From: Streptomyces sp. ISL-94
GTDB taxonomy: Bacteria; Actinomycetota; Actinomycetes; Streptomycetales; Streptomycetaceae
Assembly: GCF_018614075.1 (NCBI RefSeq)
Contig: NZ_JAGGOZ010000118.1
Span: forward strand, 25,864-89,863
DNA: 64,000 nt
Direction of reading: 5' to 3'
Shown: piece after piece, positions 50,445 through 59,775 of the stretch
Layout of the letters: each line of letters opens with the position of its first letter
How positions within the stretch are numbered: position 1 is the stretch's first letter
The notes under the pieces: model-generated
What the model saw: only the letters and a program-made list of their open reading frames with translations
Told to the model about the DNA's origin: nothing
The model's database searches: none
Made by a program: the position numbers and the translations under genes

Positions 50445-50663
50445 CGCGGCGGCCGCCCGGTCGGGCACGATCCGGACCTCTACAAGGACCGCAACACCGC
50501 CGAACGCTGCATCAACAAGATCAAGGAGTGGCGGGGCCTGGCCACCCGCTATGACAAGACCCCCACCAGCTACCTCGCCGGACTCCACCTACGGGGCAGC
50601 ATCATCTGGCTCCGCAGCCTCCGACCCACCACATGATCCGAACCTGGAACAGCCCCTAGAGCG
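50445..50663 (+). mobile_element. 3' remnant of an IS5-type insertion sequence
   Basis: The frame ending at 50636 encodes GHDPDLYKDRNTAERCINKIKEW and YLAGLHLRGSIIWLRSL, the C-terminal end of an IS5-group DDE transposase including the final catalytic Glu region. A probable terminal inverted repeat follows to about 50660 (CGAACCTGGAACAGCCCCTAG). The 5' part is gone. Confidence 0.75.
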
Positions 50664-50666
50664 GCC

Positions 50667-50702
50667 CGCGTCCGGTGGGCGGGTGCCCGCCCACCGGACG
50701 CG
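50667..50702 (-). terminator. Terminator after the acyl-CoA synthetase gene
   Basis: A 17-bp stem: CGCGTCCGGTGGGCGGG (50667-50683) with CCCGCCCACCGGACGCG (50686-50702). It lies just downstream of the minus-strand gene stop and may also insulate the IS remnant. Confidence 0.88.
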
Positions 50703-50712
50703 GCCGTGGGGG

Positions 50713-52545
50713 CTACGGAGCGTCGTACGAATCCGCGTACAGTCCGTCGATCAGGTCACCGTACTTGTCTCGGATCACTCGGCGGCGGAGCTTCAGCGAG
50801 GGCGTGAGCTCACCCGTGTCAGGCCCCCACTCCTCGGTCAGCAGCCGGTACCGCTTGATCTGCTCGGTCCGGTTGAGCCGCGCGTTGGCCGCCTCGACGG
50901 CGCGGGCCGTCTCCGCCCGGACGGCGGGGTGCTCGGCGAGTTCGGCCAGGGAGGCGGCCTCGATCCGCCGGGCCGCGGCCCAGGCCGGGGCCAGTTCCGG
51001 GTCCAGGACCAGCAGGGCGACGAGGTAGGAGCGGCCGTCGCCGTGGACCAGGGCCTGGCCGATCAGCGGATGCTCCTTGACCGTGTTCTCCACCAGCGCC
51101 GGCGAGACGTTCTTGCCGTTCGAGGTGATGATCAGTTCCTTCTTGCGGTCCGTCAGCCAGAGGAACCCGTCCTCGTCGAGCCGGCCCACGTCCCCGGTCG
51201 GGAACCAGCCCTCCCCGTCGGCCGCGCTCTCCACCGAGCCGTCGGGCCGCAGATAGCCGTCGAAGACGGTCGCGCCGCGCGTGAGGACCTCACCGTCCTC
51301 GGCGAGCCTCAGCTCCAGCCCCTCGATCGGGCGGCCCACCGAGCCGAGCCGGAAGGCGTCCGGGCTGTTGACCGTGCACACGCCGGAGGTCTCGGTCAGC
51401 CCCCAGGCGTCCATGATGGTGATCCCCCAGCCCGCCCAGAAGCGGACCACGTCGATCGGCATCGGGGCGGTCGCGCTGGCCGTCCAGACGAGCCGGTCCA
51501 GGCCCGCCAGGCCCAGCAGCGGGTCGAGCACCTGCTCCTTCGCCCGGGCGTACGAGGCTTCGAGCGCGGGCGGTACGGCCTGCCCGCGCTCCCGGTGGCC
51601 CGCCCGGGCCCGGGCGAGGTCGTTCGCGGCCTCGATGGCCTGCCGCTGCTCCTGCGGGAGCTGCGCGAGGACCGCCCGTACGGAGGCGGCGAGCTTCTCC
51701 CACACCCGGGGCACGCCGAAGAACTGCACCGGGTGCAGCTCGCGGACCGCGCCGGACACGGCGGTGGGGTCGGCGCACAGCCGCACGTGCGCGGCGCGCA
51801 GCAGGGGCAGGTAGATGCCCAGCACCCGTTCGGCGATGTGCGCGAAGGGCAGGTAGCAGATGTGCTCGGCGTGCTCGGGGAGGTCCACGTTCCGGTCGAG
51901 GCGGACGGTCTGGAGCAGGATGTTGCGGTGGGTCAGCCGGACGCCCTTGGGGTCGCCGGTGGTGCCCGAGGTGTAGACGACGGTCAGCGGGTCCTCGGGA
52001 CGGGTCTCCTGCCAGGCCTTCTCGAAGGCCTCGGGGCGGTGCAGGCGGGCGCCGCTCGCGTACAGGGAGCCGTAGGTGCGGTGCGGGCCGGCCTCCGCGG
52101 CCTCGGCCACGACCAGCCGTTCCAGGGGCACCCCGGAGTCGGCGAGCAGCGGCTCCCAGCGGGCGAGTTCGCGGGCGCCCTCGACGACGGCGACCCTGGC
52201 CCGGCTGTGGCGGGCGATGTGGGCTATCTGCTGGGGCGCGGAGGTTCCGTACACGGTGACGGGGACGGCGCCGAGGTGGACGAGGGCCAGATCGCTGAGC
52301 CAGTGCTCGGGGCGGTTGCCCATCATCAGCAGGACGTGGTCGCCGCGCTCGACACCGAGCGCGGCATAGCCGGAGGCGAGGAGGGCGACCTTGCGGCGCA
52401 CCTCGCTCCAGGTGAGGGTCTCCCAGTCCCCGGCCGTGCGCCACGAGAGGGCGGGCAGTGCCCCGTACTCGGCGGCGTTGCGGGCCAGCAGGGCGGGGAG
52501 GGTGAGCTCCTCGGGGCGTCCGGGCAGTCGCAGTTTCGTGGTCAT
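50713..52545 (-). CDS. Long-chain acyl-CoA synthetase (AMP-dependent ligase)
   Basis: 610 residues, ATG 52545. AMP-binding motifs are VVYTSGTTGDPKGVRLTHRN, ATAPMPIDVVRFWAGWGI, WGLTETSG, GWFPTGDVGRLDEDGF and DRKKELIITSNGKNVSP. The inserted helical region typical of long-chain enzymes (EKLAASVRAVLAQLPQEQ) is present. It activates fatty acids as CoA thioesters for the beta-oxidation genes that follow the divergent MerR regulator. Confidence 0.94.
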   Translation of the reverse strand: MTTKLRLPGRPEELTLPALLARNAAEYGALPALSWRTAGDWETLTWSEVRRKVALLASGYAALGVERGDHVLLMMGNRPEHWLSDLALVHLGAVPVTVYGTSAPQQIAHIARHSRARVAVVEGARELARWEPLLADSGVPLERLVVAEAAEAGPHRTYGSLYASGARLHRPEAFEKAWQETRPEDPLTVVYTSGTTGDPKGVRLTHRNILLQTVRLDRNVDLPEHAEHICYLPFAHIAERVLGIYLPLLRAAHVRLCADPTAVSGAVRELHPVQFFGVPRVWEKLAASVRAVLAQLPQEQRQAIEAANDLARARAGHRERGQAVPPALEASYARAKEQVLDPLLGLAGLDRLVWTASATAPMPIDVVRFWAGWGITIMDAWGLTETSGVCTVNSPDAFRLGSVGRPIEGLELRLAEDGEVLTRGATVFDGYLRPDGSVESAADGEGWFPTGDVGRLDEDGFLWLTDRKKELIITSNGKNVSPALVENTVKEHPLIGQALVHGDGRSYLVALLVLDPELAPAWAAARRIEAASLAELAEHPAVRAETARAVEAANARLNRTEQIKRYRLLTEEWGPDTGELTPSLKLRRRVIRDKYGDLIDGLYADSYDAP

Positions 52546-52577
52546 GGGCAGCTCCTGGCCGTTTCACATCGTTGGTG

Positions 52578-52594
52578 CGACAGCAATACTGTTG
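52578..52594. promoter_or_regulatory. Possible MerR operator in the divergent promoter region
   Basis: CGACAG-CAATA-CTGTTG is an imperfect palindrome in the 85-base gap between the divergent synthetase and merR genes. Size and position suit a MerR-type operator. Function inferred. Confidence 0.4.
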
Positions 52595-52630
52595 AACCCA
52601 AGCTGTGGAGCAGAGAGCGAGGCGCAGACG

Positions 52631-53359
52631 ATGGCCGACCAGGCACCCGAGCCGATGCTCACCGTCGACGAGCTGGCGGCCAGGGCGGGCGTCACCGTCC
52701 GTACCGTACGGTTTTACAGCACGCGCGGGCTTTTGCCCCCTCCCGTGATCGGCCCTCGTCGGGTGGGCCACTACGGCCCGGAGCACCTCTCCCGGCTGGC
52801 CCTGATCGAGGAGTTGCAGCACCAGGGCATGACCCTGTCGGCGATCGAACGCTACCTGGACGCGCTGCCGGACGACCTGAGCGCGCACGATCTGGCCATC
52901 CACCGGGCCATGGTGGCCAGTTGGGCACCGGATGCGGCGCAGGAGGTGTCCCGCACGGAGCTGGACAAGCGGGCCGGGCGGAGCCTGTCGGACGCCGATG
53001 TGCGGCGCCTGACGGCGATGAACGTGCTCACGGCCTCGGGGGACGGGTTCCGCGTGGACGTGGGGCTGCTGCGGCTGGGGGTGGCGCTGCTCGACGTGCC
53101 GATCGCGCACGAGACGATCCTGGCGGCGCGCAAGGTCCTGATGGAGCACACCAGGTCGGCGGCGCACGAACTGACGGCGCTGTTCCGGGACGAGGTGTGG
53201 GGGCCGTTCACGGAGGGCGAGAGCGACCCGGAGCGGGTGGAGTCGATGAAGGCCCTGTCGGCGCACATGCAGCCGATGGTGGTGCAGGCCCTGGTGACGG
53301 CCTTCCAGCGGTCGCTGCGGGAGGAACTGCGCGCGGCGTTCGCTTCCGAGGCCGGATAG
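52631..53359 (+). CDS. MerR-family transcriptional regulator
   Basis: 242 residues, ATG 52631. The winged helix-turn-helix is LTVDELAARAGVTVRTVRFYSTRGLLPPP, ending RLALIEELQHQGMTLSAIERYL. The long C-terminal part (about 110-242) has no Cys-metal motif of classic MerR members and likely binds an organic or acyl-type effector. Divergent from the acyl-CoA synthetase gene, which it probably controls. Confidence 0.9.
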   Translation: MADQAPEPMLTVDELAARAGVTVRTVRFYSTRGLLPPPVIGPRRVGHYGPEHLSRLALIEELQHQGMTLSAIERYLDALPDDLSAHDLAIHRAMVASWAPDAAQEVSRTELDKRAGRSLSDADVRRLTAMNVLTASGDGFRVDVGLLRLGVALLDVPIAHETILAARKVLMEHTRSAAHELTALFRDEVWGPFTEGESDPERVESMKALSAHMQPMVVQALVTAFQRSLREELRAAFASEAG

Positions 53360-53370
53360 CGGCGGAAGGC

Positions 53371-53406
53371 GCCCCCGGCCCGCCCGAGCACGGGCGGGCC
53401 GGGGGC
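53371..53406. terminator. Bidirectional terminator between merR and the fad operon
   Basis: GCCCCCGGCCCGCCCG (53371-53386) pairs with CGGGCGGGCCGGGGGC (53391-53406) around AGCA, a 16-bp perfect stem between convergent genes. Confidence 0.92.
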
Positions 53407-53413
53407 AGTCGCG

Positions 53414-55600
53414 TCAGTCCGCGTACGTCTCGCCCCGTTCGGCCTTCTCCACCAGGGAGGCGGGCGGGGTGAACCGCTCCCCGTAGGCGGTGGCGAGCTC
53501 ACGGGCGCGGGCCACGAAGCCCGGCAGGCCGCCCTCGTAGCCGTTGATGTACTGGATCACGCCGCCGGTCCAGGCCGGGAAGCCGATGCCCATGACGGAG
53601 CCGATGTTGGCGTCGGCGATGGAGGTCAGCACGCCCTCGTCGAGGCAGCGGACGGTGTCCAGGGCCTCGGAGAAGAGCATCCGCTCCTTCATGTCTTTAA
53701 AAGGCACCCTCTCGAAGGGGATCTCGGCGTCCGGCTTGGCGAAGTGCTCGCGCAGGCCCGGCCAGAGGCGGGTGCGCTTGCCGTTCTCGTCGTACTCGTA
53801 GAAGCCGGCGCCGCCGCTGCGGCCCGGGCGGCCGAACTCGTCGACCATGCGGTCGATGACGGTGTCGGCGGGGTGTTCGGCCCACGTCCGGCCCTCGGCC
53901 TCGAAGGCCTTCCGCGTCTCGTTGCGGATCTTGCGCGGGAGGGTGAGGGTCAGCTCGTCCATCAGGGAGAGCACCTTGGCCGGGTAGCCGGCCTGGGCGG
54001 CGGCCTGCTCGACGGAAGCGGGCTCGATGCCCTCGCCGACCATGGCCACGCCCTCGTTGATGAACTGGCCGATGACCCGCGAGGTGAAGAAGCCGCGGGA
54101 GTCGTTGACCACGATGGGGGTCTTGTTGATCTGGCGGACCAGGTCGAAGGCGCGGGCGATGGCCTCGTCGCCGGTCTGCTCCCCCTTGATGATCTCGACC
54201 AGCGGCATCTTGTCGACGGGCGAGAAGAAGTGCAGCCCGATGAAGTCGGCGGGCCGCTTCACGCCCTCCGCGAGCCCGGAGATCGGCAGGGTGGAGGTGT
54301 TGGAGCAGAGCAGCGCGTCGGGGGCGACGACGTCCTGGATCTCCTGGAACACCTTGTGCTTGAGGGCGGTGTCCTCGAAGACGGCCTCGATGACGGCGTC
54401 ACAGCCCGCCAGGTCGGCCGCCTCGGCGGTCGGCGTGATCCGGGCGAGCAGCTCCTCGCGCTGCGCCTCGGTCGTACGGCCGCGGGAGACGGCCTTGTCG
54501 AGCAGCTTCTGCGCGTACGCCTTCCCCTTGGCGGCGGCCTCGGCGGTGACGTCCTTGAGGACCACCTCGATGCCCGCGCTGGCGCAGGAGTACGCGATGC
54601 CCGCGCCCATCATGCCCGCGCCGAGGACGGCGACCTTGCGGACCGTGCGCGGCTCGATCCCCTGCGGGCGGCTGCGGCCCGCGTTGACGGCCTGGAGGTC
54701 GAAGAAGAACGCCTGGATCATGTTCTTGGCGGTCTGGCCGGTGACCAGCTCGGTGAAGTAGCGGGCCTCGATGGCCAGCGCGGTCTCGAAGTCCACCTGG
54801 GAGCCCTCGACGGCGCAGGCCAGGATGTTGCGGGGGGCCGGGTACGGGGCGCCGTTCAGCTGCTTCTTCAAGCTGGCCGGGAACGCCGGGAGGTTGGCGG
54901 CGAACTTCGGGTTCGACGGCGTGCCGCCGGGGATCCGGTAGCCGGGGACGTCCCACGGCTGGCGGGACTCGGGGTTCGCGTCGATGAAGGCGCGGGCCTT
55001 GGCGAGCATCTCCTCGGGGGTGGCGGCCAGTTCGTGGACCAGGCCGTTCTCCAGGGCGCGCTTCGGGTTGTACTGGGTGCCCTGGAGCAGCACCTTGAGC
55101 AGTGCGTCGGCGATGCCCATCAGGCGCACGGTACGGGTGACACCGCCGCCGGCGGGGAGCAGGCCGAGGGTGACCTCGGGCAGGCCGATCTTGGAGCCGG
55201 GCGCGTCGAGCGCGACGCGGTGGTGGGAGGCCAGGCAGATCTCGTAACCGCCGCCGAGGGCCGCGCCGTTGATGGCGGCGACGACGGGCTTGCCGAGGGT
55301 CTCGATGCGGCGCAGCGAGGACTTGATCGCGGTGCCGGTGTCGAAGGCGAGCTGCGCGTCCTCGGGGCGCAGGCGGATCATGTCCTTGAGGTCGCCGCCC
55401 GCGAAGAAGGTCTTCTTGGCGGAGGTGTAGATGATGCCGCGGATGGAGTCCTTCTCGGCCTCGGCGCGGTCGGCGATGGCCGCGATGGAGTCCTTGAAGG
55501 CCTGGTTCATCGTGTTGGCGGACTGGCCGGGGTCGTCGAGGACCAGGGTGACGACGCCGGTCTCGTCCTGTTCCCAGCGGATCGTGGTGGACTCGCTCAT
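53414..55600 (-). CDS. fadB: Bifunctional enoyl-CoA hydratase / 3-hydroxyacyl-CoA dehydrogenase
   Basis: 728 residues, ATG 55600. N-terminal crotonase domain (about 1-300) with FFAGGDLKDM and AINGAALGGGYEICLASHHRV. NAD-binding motif AVLGAGMMGAGIAYSCASAG near 335, then SNTSTLPISGLAEG and HFFSPVDKMPLVEIIKGEQT with the dehydrogenase His. Performs hydration and oxidation steps of beta-oxidation. Likely a complex with the FadA thiolase encoded 50 bases upstream. Confidence 0.95.
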   Translation of the reverse strand: MSESTTIRWEQDETGVVTLVLDDPGQSANTMNQAFKDSIAAIADRAEAEKDSIRGIIYTSAKKTFFAGGDLKDMIRLRPEDAQLAFDTGTAIKSSLRRIETLGKPVVAAINGAALGGGYEICLASHHRVALDAPGSKIGLPEVTLGLLPAGGGVTRTVRLMGIADALLKVLLQGTQYNPKRALENGLVHELAATPEEMLAKARAFIDANPESRQPWDVPGYRIPGGTPSNPKFAANLPAFPASLKKQLNGAPYPAPRNILACAVEGSQVDFETALAIEARYFTELVTGQTAKNMIQAFFFDLQAVNAGRSRPQGIEPRTVRKVAVLGAGMMGAGIAYSCASAGIEVVLKDVTAEAAAKGKAYAQKLLDKAVSRGRTTEAQREELLARITPTAEAADLAGCDAVIEAVFEDTALKHKVFQEIQDVVAPDALLCSNTSTLPISGLAEGVKRPADFIGLHFFSPVDKMPLVEIIKGEQTGDEAIARAFDLVRQINKTPIVVNDSRGFFTSRVIGQFINEGVAMVGEGIEPASVEQAAAQAGYPAKVLSLMDELTLTLPRKIRNETRKAFEAEGRTWAEHPADTVIDRMVDEFGRPGRSGGAGFYEYDENGKRTRLWPGLREHFAKPDAEIPFERVPFKDMKERMLFSEALDTVRCLDEGVLTSIADANIGSVMGIGFPAWTGGVIQYINGYEGGLPGFVARARELATAYGERFTPPASLVEKAERGETYAD

Positions 55601-55650
55601 GTTGGCTACTTCCGTGTCAGAGAGGAGATCTGGGGGATACAGGACGGTGT

Positions 55651-56865
<1,215 letters not shown>

Positions 56866-56899
56866 TGGTCAAGCCTTTCGGAGGTGTCCAAGGGGGAGG

Positions 56900-58042
56900 T
56901 CAGCCGAGCAGGGAACGGCCGATGATCTCTTTCATGATCTCGGTCGTGCCGCCGTAGATGGTCTGGATGCGGCCGTCGGTGAAGGCCCGCGCGACCCGGT
57001 ATTCGGTCATGTATCCGTATCCGCCGTGCAGTTGCAGGCAGCGGTCGGCGACGCGCTTCTGGAGTTCGGTGGCCCACCACTTCGCCATCGAGGCGTGGAC
57101 GTGGTCCAGTTCGCCGTTGGCGTGGTCGGTGATGCAGCGGTCGAGGAAGGTACGGGTGACCGCGCACTCGGTGGCCATCTCGGCGATCTCGAAGCGGATG
57201 TGCTGGAGCTTGGAGAGCGGCCGGCCGAAGGCCTCGCGCTCCTTGACGTACTGGGTGGTGATCTCCACCAGGTACTCGGCGGCGGCGATGCCGGCCATCG
57301 CGATGCCCATCCGCTCCTGCGCGAGGTTGGTCATCAGGTGGACGAAGGCGCCGTTCAGGTCGCCGAGCAGGTTGTCCTTGGGGACGCGTACGTCGTGGAA
57401 GAACAGCTCGGCGGTGTCCTGGGCCTTCTGCCCGATCTTGTCGAGGTTGCGGCCGCGCTCGAAGCCCTCTGTGCCGCGCTCCACGACCAGCAGCGACAGG
57501 CCGTGGGCTCCGCCCTCGGGCGTGGTCTTCGCGACGACGATCACGAGGTCGGCGAGGATGCCGTTGGAGATGAAGGTCTTGGAGCCGTTGAGCACCCAGT
57601 GGTCGCCGCGGTCCTCGGCGCTGGTGCGGATCCCCTGGAGGTCGGAGCCCGCGCCCGGCTCGGTCATCGCGATGGCGGTGATGGTCTCGCCGGAGCAGAA
57701 GCCCGGCAGCCACCGGCGCTTCTGCTCCTCCGTGGCGAGCGAGGTCAGGTAGGGGCCGATGATGTCGTTGTGCAGGCCGATGGCGAGCCCGGCGGCGCCG
57801 GCCCGGGTGAACTCCTCGGCGATCACGGCGGCGTAGCGGAAGTCGGTGTTCCCGCCGCCCCCGTACTCCTCCGGGACGGCCAGGCCCAGCAGCCCCTGCC
57901 GGCCCGCGGCCCGCCAGGCCTCGCGGCTGACGATGCCGTCCTTCTCCCACTGCTCGTAGTGCGGCAGCACCTCCTTGTTCAGGAAGGTGCGGACGGTCTC
58001 GCGGAACGCCTCGTGGTCGGCGTCGAAGATCTGGCGCTTCAT
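56900..58042 (-). CDS. Acyl-CoA dehydrogenase
   Basis: 380 residues, ATG 58042. AITAIAMTEPGAGSDLQGIRT and WVLNGSKTFISNG are the two family signatures; the catalytic Glu would lie in QLHGGYGYMTEYRVARAFTDGRIQTIYGGTTEIMKEII. Introduces the first double bond in beta-oxidation, passing electrons to ETF. Followed by fadA after 34 bases. Confidence 0.95.
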   Translation of the reverse strand: MKRQIFDADHEAFRETVRTFLNKEVLPHYEQWEKDGIVSREAWRAAGRQGLLGLAVPEEYGGGGNTDFRYAAVIAEEFTRAGAAGLAIGLHNDIIGPYLTSLATEEQKRRWLPGFCSGETITAIAMTEPGAGSDLQGIRTSAEDRGDHWVLNGSKTFISNGILADLVIVVAKTTPEGGAHGLSLLVVERGTEGFERGRNLDKIGQKAQDTAELFFHDVRVPKDNLLGDLNGAFVHLMTNLAQERMGIAMAGIAAAEYLVEITTQYVKEREAFGRPLSKLQHIRFEIAEMATECAVTRTFLDRCITDHANGELDHVHASMAKWWATELQKRVADRCLQLHGGYGYMTEYRVARAFTDGRIQTIYGGTTEIMKEIIGRSLLG

Positions 58043-58055
58043 TTCGGTCGGCTCC

Positions 58056-58454
58056 CTACAGCCAGTTCTTGACGGTTTCGATCAGCCGGGCCGGGTCGGC
58101 GCCGACGGGCGGGACGTTGAGCATGGTGACGCCCGCCTCCCGGAAGGCCTCGACTCGCTCGCGTACGTAGCCCTCGGGCCCGCACAGCGTCATCAGCTCG
58201 CAGAACTCGTCCGGGACGGCGGCCGCCGCGTCGCGCTTGCGGCCGTCGAGGTAGAGCTCCCGGGTCTTCCGGGCCTCCTCCTCGTAGCCGTAGGCCACGG
58301 CGAGGTCGTTGTAGAAGTTCTTGCCGACCGCGCCCGTGCCGCCTACGTACAGGGCGATCTGCGGGCGCGCGAGGTCCCGTACGGCTGCCGCGTCCTCGCC
58401 GATGGCGAGCAGGCCGCCCGCCACGGTCCGGAGCGGGCCCGTCTCGGGCGCCAT
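58056..58454 (-). CDS. Truncated LLM-class F420-dependent oxidoreductase-like protein (C-terminal piece)
   Basis: 132 residues from ATG 58454, with GGAGG upstream and a TGATG overlap with the CaiB gene. IALYVGGTGAVGKNFYNDLAVAYGYEEEA, LYLDGRKRDAAAAVPDEF and VTMLNVPPVGADP match the last third of luciferase-like F420 enzymes. The cofactor-binding first two thirds are missing. The well-formed start suggests it is still translated, perhaps as a stand-alone domain, but it cannot be a full enzyme. Confidence 0.75.
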   Translation of the reverse strand: MAPETGPLRTVAGGLLAIGEDAAAVRDLARPQIALYVGGTGAVGKNFYNDLAVAYGYEEEARKTRELYLDGRKRDAAAAVPDEFCELMTLCGPEGYVRERVEAFREAGVTMLNVPPVGADPARLIETVKNWL

Positions 58455-59584
58455 CACGCCTCCTTCCCGAGCAGGGCCGGTACGTCCCAGTCGGCGGCCA
58501 CGGACGCGGTGTCCGCCCCCGGCTGGGCGGGCCCGCCGGCCACGGCCGCCGGGGTCGAGGAGAAGCGCGGCGCGGGGGCGGGCTGGGTGATCCCGCCGAA
58601 GTCGGTGAAGGTCCCGCGGGCGGCGAGGTGGGGGTGGTGCGGGGCCTCGCGCAGCGAGAGCACGGGCGCCACACAGGCGTCGGTGCCCTCGAAGACCGCC
58701 GTCCACTCCTCGCGCGTACGGGACTTGAAGCGTGCGGCGACGGCCTCGCGCAGCTCGCCCCAGCGGGCGAGGTCCTTTCGGGCGGGCGCCTGCTCCTTGA
58801 TGCCGAGGAGGTCGACGAAGGTGTCGTAGAACTGCTGCTCCAGCGCGCCGACCGCCATGTACTGGCCGTCGGAGGTCTCGTAGGTGCCGTAGAAGGGGCA
58901 GCCGCCGTCGAGGAGGTTGGCCCCGCGCCGGTCCTGCCAGCCGCCGGCCGCGACCATCCCGTGGATCATCGCGGTGAGGTGGGCGGTCCCGTCGACGATC
59001 GCCGCGTCCACCACCTGGCCGGCGCCGCCGGGGGTGCGGGCGTGCTGGAGGGCGGCGAGGACGCCGATCACCAGGTACAGGGAGCCGCCCGCGTAGTCGC
59101 CGACGAGGTTGGCGGGCACGGCGGGGGGCTCGCCGGGGTTGCCGATCATGCCGAGCGCGCCGGTCACGGCGATGTACGCGATGTCGTGCCCGGCGGTGTG
59201 CGCGAGCGGGCCCTCCTGGCCCCAGCCGGTCATCCGGCCGTAGACCAGCTGCGGGTTGCGGGCGTGGCAGTCGGCCGGGCCGACGCCGAGCCGCTCGGCG
59301 ACCCCTGGGCGGAAGCCCTCGATGAGGATGTCGGCCCGCTCGGCGAGGTCGAGGACGCGGGCCGGGCCCTCGGCGGACTTGAGGTCGACCAGCACCGAGC
59401 GTTTGCTGCGGTTGGTGACGTCGTAGGCCGGATCGACCGCGAGACCGCCGCCGCCGGGCCGGTCCACCCGGACGACGTCCGCTCCCAGGTCGGCGAGGAG
59501 CATGGCGGCGAACGGGCCGGGGCCGATTCCCGCCAGTTCGACGACGCGCACCCCGGCGAGCGGGCCGTTCCCTGTCACTGCCAT
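58454..59584 (-). CDS. CaiB/BaiF-family CoA-transferase / AMACR-like
   Basis: 376 residues, ATG 59584. LAGVRVVELAGIGPGPFAAMLLADLGADVVRVDRPG and NRSKRSVLVDLKSAEG are typical; GHDIAYIAVTGALGMIG contains the catalytic Asp/His region of alpha-methylacyl-CoA racemases. It may racemise methyl-branched acyl-CoA before beta-oxidation. First gene of the operon. Confidence 0.92.
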   Translation of the reverse strand: MAVTGNGPLAGVRVVELAGIGPGPFAAMLLADLGADVVRVDRPGGGGLAVDPAYDVTNRSKRSVLVDLKSAEGPARVLDLAERADILIEGFRPGVAERLGVGPADCHARNPQLVYGRMTGWGQEGPLAHTAGHDIAYIAVTGALGMIGNPGEPPAVPANLVGDYAGGSLYLVIGVLAALQHARTPGGAGQVVDAAIVDGTAHLTAMIHGMVAAGGWQDRRGANLLDGGCPFYGTYETSDGQYMAVGALEQQFYDTFVDLLGIKEQAPARKDLARWGELREAVAARFKSRTREEWTAVFEGTDACVAPVLSLREAPHHPHLAARGTFTDFGGITQPAPAPRFSSTPAAVAGGPAQPGADTASVAADWDVPALLGKEA

Positions 59585-59775
59585 CGAGCCCCCAGCATCG
59601 GTAGGACACTATGTGACACAACTGATGTAACACCAGTGATGCTAGGAACGTGTTCCACCGAGCACAAGCCCCCCGCGCCGACCTCGGAAAACCCGGTGAT
59701 CAAAGCTCTCGCGGCCGGGTCGGCGGCTATGTACTCTGAGCAGGCTTTCAAACCTGATCAAGTTCAAAAAAGAAA
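59585..59775. other. Divergent promoter region of CoA-transferase and PKD-protein genes
   Basis: About 190 bases, more A+T-rich than the flanks. It contains TATGTGACACAACTGATGTAACA, a partly symmetrical stretch that may bind a regulator of the fatty-acid operon. No gene. Confidence 0.4.

Larger units (their letters stand above)
47885..50663. mobile_element. Decayed serine-integrase element inserted in the sphingomyelinase gene
   Basis: It begins where the sphingomyelinase homology breaks (about 47885) and contains a large serine integrase, a small ribbon-helix-helix-like gene, an operator-like intergenic region, a truncated CxxC gene and an IS end. The right attachment site and the 3' part of the target gene are absent, so the element and its target have suffered a deletion, probably with the IS at the junction near 50445-50663. 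Codon usage is less GC-biased than in neighbours. Confidence 0.7.

Noticed and set aside
50637..53472. Continuation of the CxxC gene frame to 53472
   Set aside because: It crosses the IS remnant and runs antisense to the acyl-CoA synthetase, with no conserved features beyond about 50444.
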